Assembly (NCBI RefSeq): GCF_901709675.1
Contig: NC_051088.1
Coordinates: forward strand, 23,996,193-24,060,192
Direction of reading: 5' to 3'
DNA: 64,000 nucleotides
Source: Syngnathus acus
Lineage: Eukaryota > Chordata > Actinopteri > Syngnathiformes > Syngnathidae
In this document: positions 60,401 to 64,000 of the stretch, one piece after another
How the letters are laid out: each line of letters starts with the position of its first letter
How positions within the stretch are numbered: the first letter of the stretch is position 1
Made by a program: the position numbers and the translations under genes
The notes under the pieces: model-generated
Database searches by the model: none
What the model saw: the letters and a program-made list of their open reading frames with translations, nothing else
Told to the model about the DNA's origin: nothing

Positions 60401-61433
60401 ATTTCCAATCCTTTAGATTTTGGGTGATTTTTCCAAAAACGTTTTTTACAGATTAGCTTCAAAACATGCGTATCTTTCATAAAAATTGCCATTTAGCATC
60501 ATTAAGCTAGGAGCGACAAACTGATTTTGTGATAAACTACCAATCCCAAATCTCATTTTGTCATTCCTGCTCTCCTATATCAGTTAAGGTTTTAAAATAC
60601 ATTTCTTGCATTTTCACACATACTCACGCACACACTGGAAGTGCTTGCAAATCAATATAAAGCGCCAAGCTATAAACGTCATTTGTCCACGCTATAAACT
60701 ATCAAGTCAAGCCCGCAAGTCGAGTAAAATGGCTTCAGTGACAGGCAAATCATCTCGTATATGTGTACGGACAACAAAACGCCATTCTCTCACGGACGTG
60801 GCACGCTCCATCCATCTCCATGCACGAGGACGGGCGAAAAGGCGATTCCGCGCCGCCGACCCTGAGATTTAATCACGCCACCGATAAATCCTCAAGATAG
60901 CCACTACCCTTTCTTCCTCCCCTCGGCCTCCTGACCTCCTTCCACGTGTGTTTAGGGTGGCAAACGCTAAGTCGCCCGCTTTAATCGGCCATCACGACAA
61001 ATGCGTCGACACCTGCGCTCCCCGAAGGCGGCCGTTAAGAAGTGTAGCTTGAGCTCTTCCCACCACATCTCCTGAGTAACGCGGCTATATTTACCTCTTC
61101 CAACGTGTATTTAAAAGTTGAAAATGAAGGTTGCTATTCAAGTCCAATTCATCCCATGTCGCCCTCTGAGAGTTACAAGGAGATGCGAATAATCTTTGTG
61201 AATAAAATGTACAGTCAGTGTTTATTTGATTTATTGACGCTTTTGACCTTTTTAAAAGGAAAATGTCAAATTTGCAACCACAACTGGTGTCAATTTGTAA
61301 TAGTGCCGTGGATTGTATGTTGGACGTTTTGATTGGATGGTTGCCTGATTAGAAATAATGTCACAATGTGTTTTTTTTCAAACATAAATAATAAATTAAC
61401 TTGGTCTCAAATGAACAATCCCAGACCGTACAC
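57467..61433. other. Intron 1, repeat-poor
   Basis: Nearly 4 kb with only short A/T runs (58191, 58422). No exon, transposon or RNA gene recognised. Confidence 0.45.
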
Positions 61434-61631
61434 CATCGGTGTCAAAGTCAAGGCCCGGGGGCCAGATACGGCCCGTCACATCATTTTATGTGACCCCCCC
61501 AAGACAAACTGCATCAACTTCATCTGTTAATACCAAAGTTACAAATTGTCTTCACTTTTAAATAATACAGATATTGCGAGCAATTTCCATGCAATTGTTC
61601 TGTTCTGACAAAAATGAGTTTGACACCCCAT
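61434..61631 (+). mobile_element. hAT-like element
   Basis: Starts CATCGGTGTCAAAGTCAAGG, continues GCCCGGGGGCCAGATACGGC, and ends with ATGAGTTTGACACCCCAT. About 198 bp, intermediate between the 175-bp and 268-bp forms. No clean target duplication remains. Confidence 0.75.
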
Positions 61632-64000
61632 TTTCTAGAATTGTTCTCAGAAGAAAATCGTGACGTCATCAAAAATGTTAGGACCCCGAACGGATCCGAA
61701 CACCCGAGTACATGTGGTGCCTACACCGGCAAAAACTATCACACCGTGCGGCGTTGAATCAGTTTGATGACGTGATGATGAGTTGACAAGTGCAATGTGT
61801 CCGCAAGGCTGCCGGCAGACAGACGGGAAGGTACAGCACATTCAGAGCGTTTTGCTGTGACTGGCACTTCCTCTTGTGGAGGTGGCACCCAACCAGCTGG
61901 ACACCTGCTTGCCACTCGCTCGCTCGCCTCCCTCATCTCGTCTGCCATCGGCATATTTAAAGCAGAAAAAAAAAAATGCCTGTCATAACAAGCATCAGTA
62001 GAGATTCTTTAAGCAAAGCAATGCCAAAATGCTCAAGTGACGCAGCCACTCCAAAGTTGATATGTCACGGCAAACAGAAAAAGCAGCGAGCAACCTTTTT
62101 GCCATATTTATACGTTTACATGAATCTTTAAAAAGGGAAAGCTTTGGGAGTCTCCAAAGTCTACAAAGGAAAAACAGTGACAACAATTTGCCAAAATGAG
62201 CGTCGGTCTCAAGATGCTCCACCGCGCAAAAAAAAAAAAAAAATGAAAGCAAACTTTTGCCCACCCCACCCCAGCATGTTCTTTCCCTGCCTCCCTCCTT
62301 TCTTCTTCCGCATCCTCCCACTCTCATCTTTTCAATCGGCATCAGCGGAGGACGATTTCTAATTAATCCATCGTCACCGGGGAGCAGTTTGCTTGTTTAC
62401 TCTTATTGAAATTAGCGCGGCGTTTCTCCCCGGAGATGTTGCGTCACAGTCGCAATTAGCTAGCACCGAGCTAATTAGGCCGCGGCGCTAATGATGACAC
62501 CGAGGCCGCGAGGAATGACTGCAAAAGAGGTGAGCAGATGGGAGAGAGAAAAAAAAAGGCGGCGAGAATGTCCAAGCTCTCGCGCGTTGCCTGCATTCGT
62601 GCTCGACACCTTAGCAAACAGCTGCTATTTCTGCCATTAGCTGGATTATCACTCCTGTCAATCACAGGCTGCCTCCCTCGGGGAATTCATGGAGGCCAAT
62701 TAGCAAAGGTTCCAGAGAGGTAAGAAAAGTGGACATCATCCAAGGGCGACAATTTCCAACAAACAAAGCACATGGGAATACGTTTATATCTCACTAATTC
62801 ACACCGCGTAGGGTGAAAATTAGCTAGCTTTACACGCAAATTGTGTAATACCGAGCCAGCGTCTCGCTAGGTCAGGTTATGAAGCTAGCATCCCGCTAGG
62901 TCGGGGTTAAATTTGGCTCTGTAAACAGGAACCCGAGAAAGCGCTGCCCCGCTTTTCCACGGATCATGTGGCTGGTCCGATCACATCACCAGTTGCTGGT
63001 GAAGCTCATCCACGTTACGCTAAAGTCATTAGCTATTCTTTTGCATGTACTCGACTGACAAGTGGGTCTCGGGAAACAAGTGAATAAAACAGCACAGTCA
63101 AGGTTAAGAGGAACTGTGTAAATCTCCCTGCCCGACTCCCTGAGAGCGGCTCTGCTACTCTTTCCCAAGACTTTATGTGAGACATTATTCTCAGGTGCCC
63201 CCCCTCCCCCCTCCTTGCTTCTTCTCATCCTTTCAAAGGAAAATCCCCATTAGTGAAGCATATGTCACAGTTTTGCTTTCCCAAACTGTGAAAAGCTAAA
63301 AATAATAATAACTTCACATCTTGCCTCGACCTCACCAAAATTTAAGGACCCCCAAAAAATCACTTCCTTATGAAGACTGCAATCGCTTCCAATCTCATTT
63401 ATGCGGTTTCAATAATGCACCGCAAGTGTGCTCACCAATCCACACATTCCTGAACACCATAAACACCTTTCAAAAGGAAGATCCTTGAAGTTCCGAAAGC
63501 TCTTAAGGCGAACAACATTCAAACTGAACGGAAAATAAATTAGCAAGAACTTTTGAAATCCATTTAACACCCACTTGAGGTGAGCTACGTCTACCGCTAC
63601 AAAATGTCTTTTATTACACTTTGGAGAAGAAAAAAATAAATAAAAAACACCTGTCAGTACTGCCGAAAAGAACCTCCGAGCAGCAGAATGGAGTCGGACG
63701 TAGGACAAAGGGAGGGCGTCGATGTCAGACGACAAGGTCAAAAGAAAAACAATATGCATCCACAAAAGGCACCCAAAGCCTTGATGGGATATCTTGAAAT
63801 GGTGTGTGCCGGGTCCCGGGTGAATTTCCCGTTCCCGCGTGAGGCTGATGAATGAGGCTACGCAGTAGACTGGACGCTCCCATTTAACACAACAAAACAC
63901 CCCTGACACACACAGCAGCAAGGGAATACACAAAAACCAAACAGCACAAGATTCTCCAGTGGAAGCCCAAAGTTTGCAGTCGGGATATCTCTTTCATCCT
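61632..64000. other. Intron 1, homeodomain-core-rich patch
   Basis: 62350-62500 contains two TAATTA motifs and several CAATTAG/GCTAATG cores in GC-rich surroundings. A 174-codon minus-strand open frame at 63409-63933 resembles no ErbB exon or other family. Confidence 0.4.

Noticed and set aside
63409-63933. 174-codon minus-strand open frame, considered as a first ErbB4 exon or nested gene
   Set aside because: No signal-peptide-like start matching ERBB exon 1, no donor compatible with the phase of exon 2, no family similarity.

Overview
This window is vertebrate genomic DNA, almost certainly from a ray-finned (teleost) fish. It carries two coding exons of one large gene in a sea of intron. 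Both exons lie on the minus strand and match ERBB4, the neuregulin receptor tyrosine kinase of the EGF-receptor family. Exon 2 is at 20401-20552 (152 bp) and exon 3 at 7976-8162 (187 bp). Together they encode most of extracellular domain I (L1). Both have consensus AG/GT borders and the intron phases expected for ERBB genes. The teleost call rests on the protein sequence and on the repeat types: small TA-flanked elements, hAT-like elements ending in CAGGGGTGTCAAACTCA-like repeats, LINE-like 3' tails, and long CA, GA and CTAT microsatellites. I cannot name the species or choose between erbb4a and erbb4b.

Layout on the plus strand, which is 3' to 5' of the gene: 1-7975 is part of intron 3; 7976-8162 is exon 3; 8163-20400 is complete intron 2 (12,238 bp); 20401-20552 is exon 2; 20553-64000 is at least 43.4 kb of intron 1. 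Exon 1 (signal peptide, promoter) and exon 4 onward lie outside. I found no second gene, no RNA gene, no CRISPR array and no intact transposase or reverse transcriptase.

The introns hold a rich record of small non-autonomous transposons. Several insertions can be demonstrated from the sequence: exact 8-bp target duplications around two hAT-like elements, two insertions where an uninterrupted copy of the target lies nearby and shows a TA duplication, and nested insertions at 13138-13864, 52590-53220 and 56288-57466. Two near-identical 300-bp fold-back elements whose terminal repeats are themselves hairpins lie 30 kb apart (16828-17123 and 46881-47180).

Repeat-poor parts of intron 1 contain possible regulatory islands. 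The most striking are a tight cluster of bZIP-type palindromes at 37932-37987 and a triple AGGTCA-type direct repeat with 4-bp spacing at 53588-53613. These are motif readings, not demonstrated enhancers. I see no previously undescribed multi-gene system. The most unusual items are the hairpin-in-TIR element pair and the bZIP cluster.
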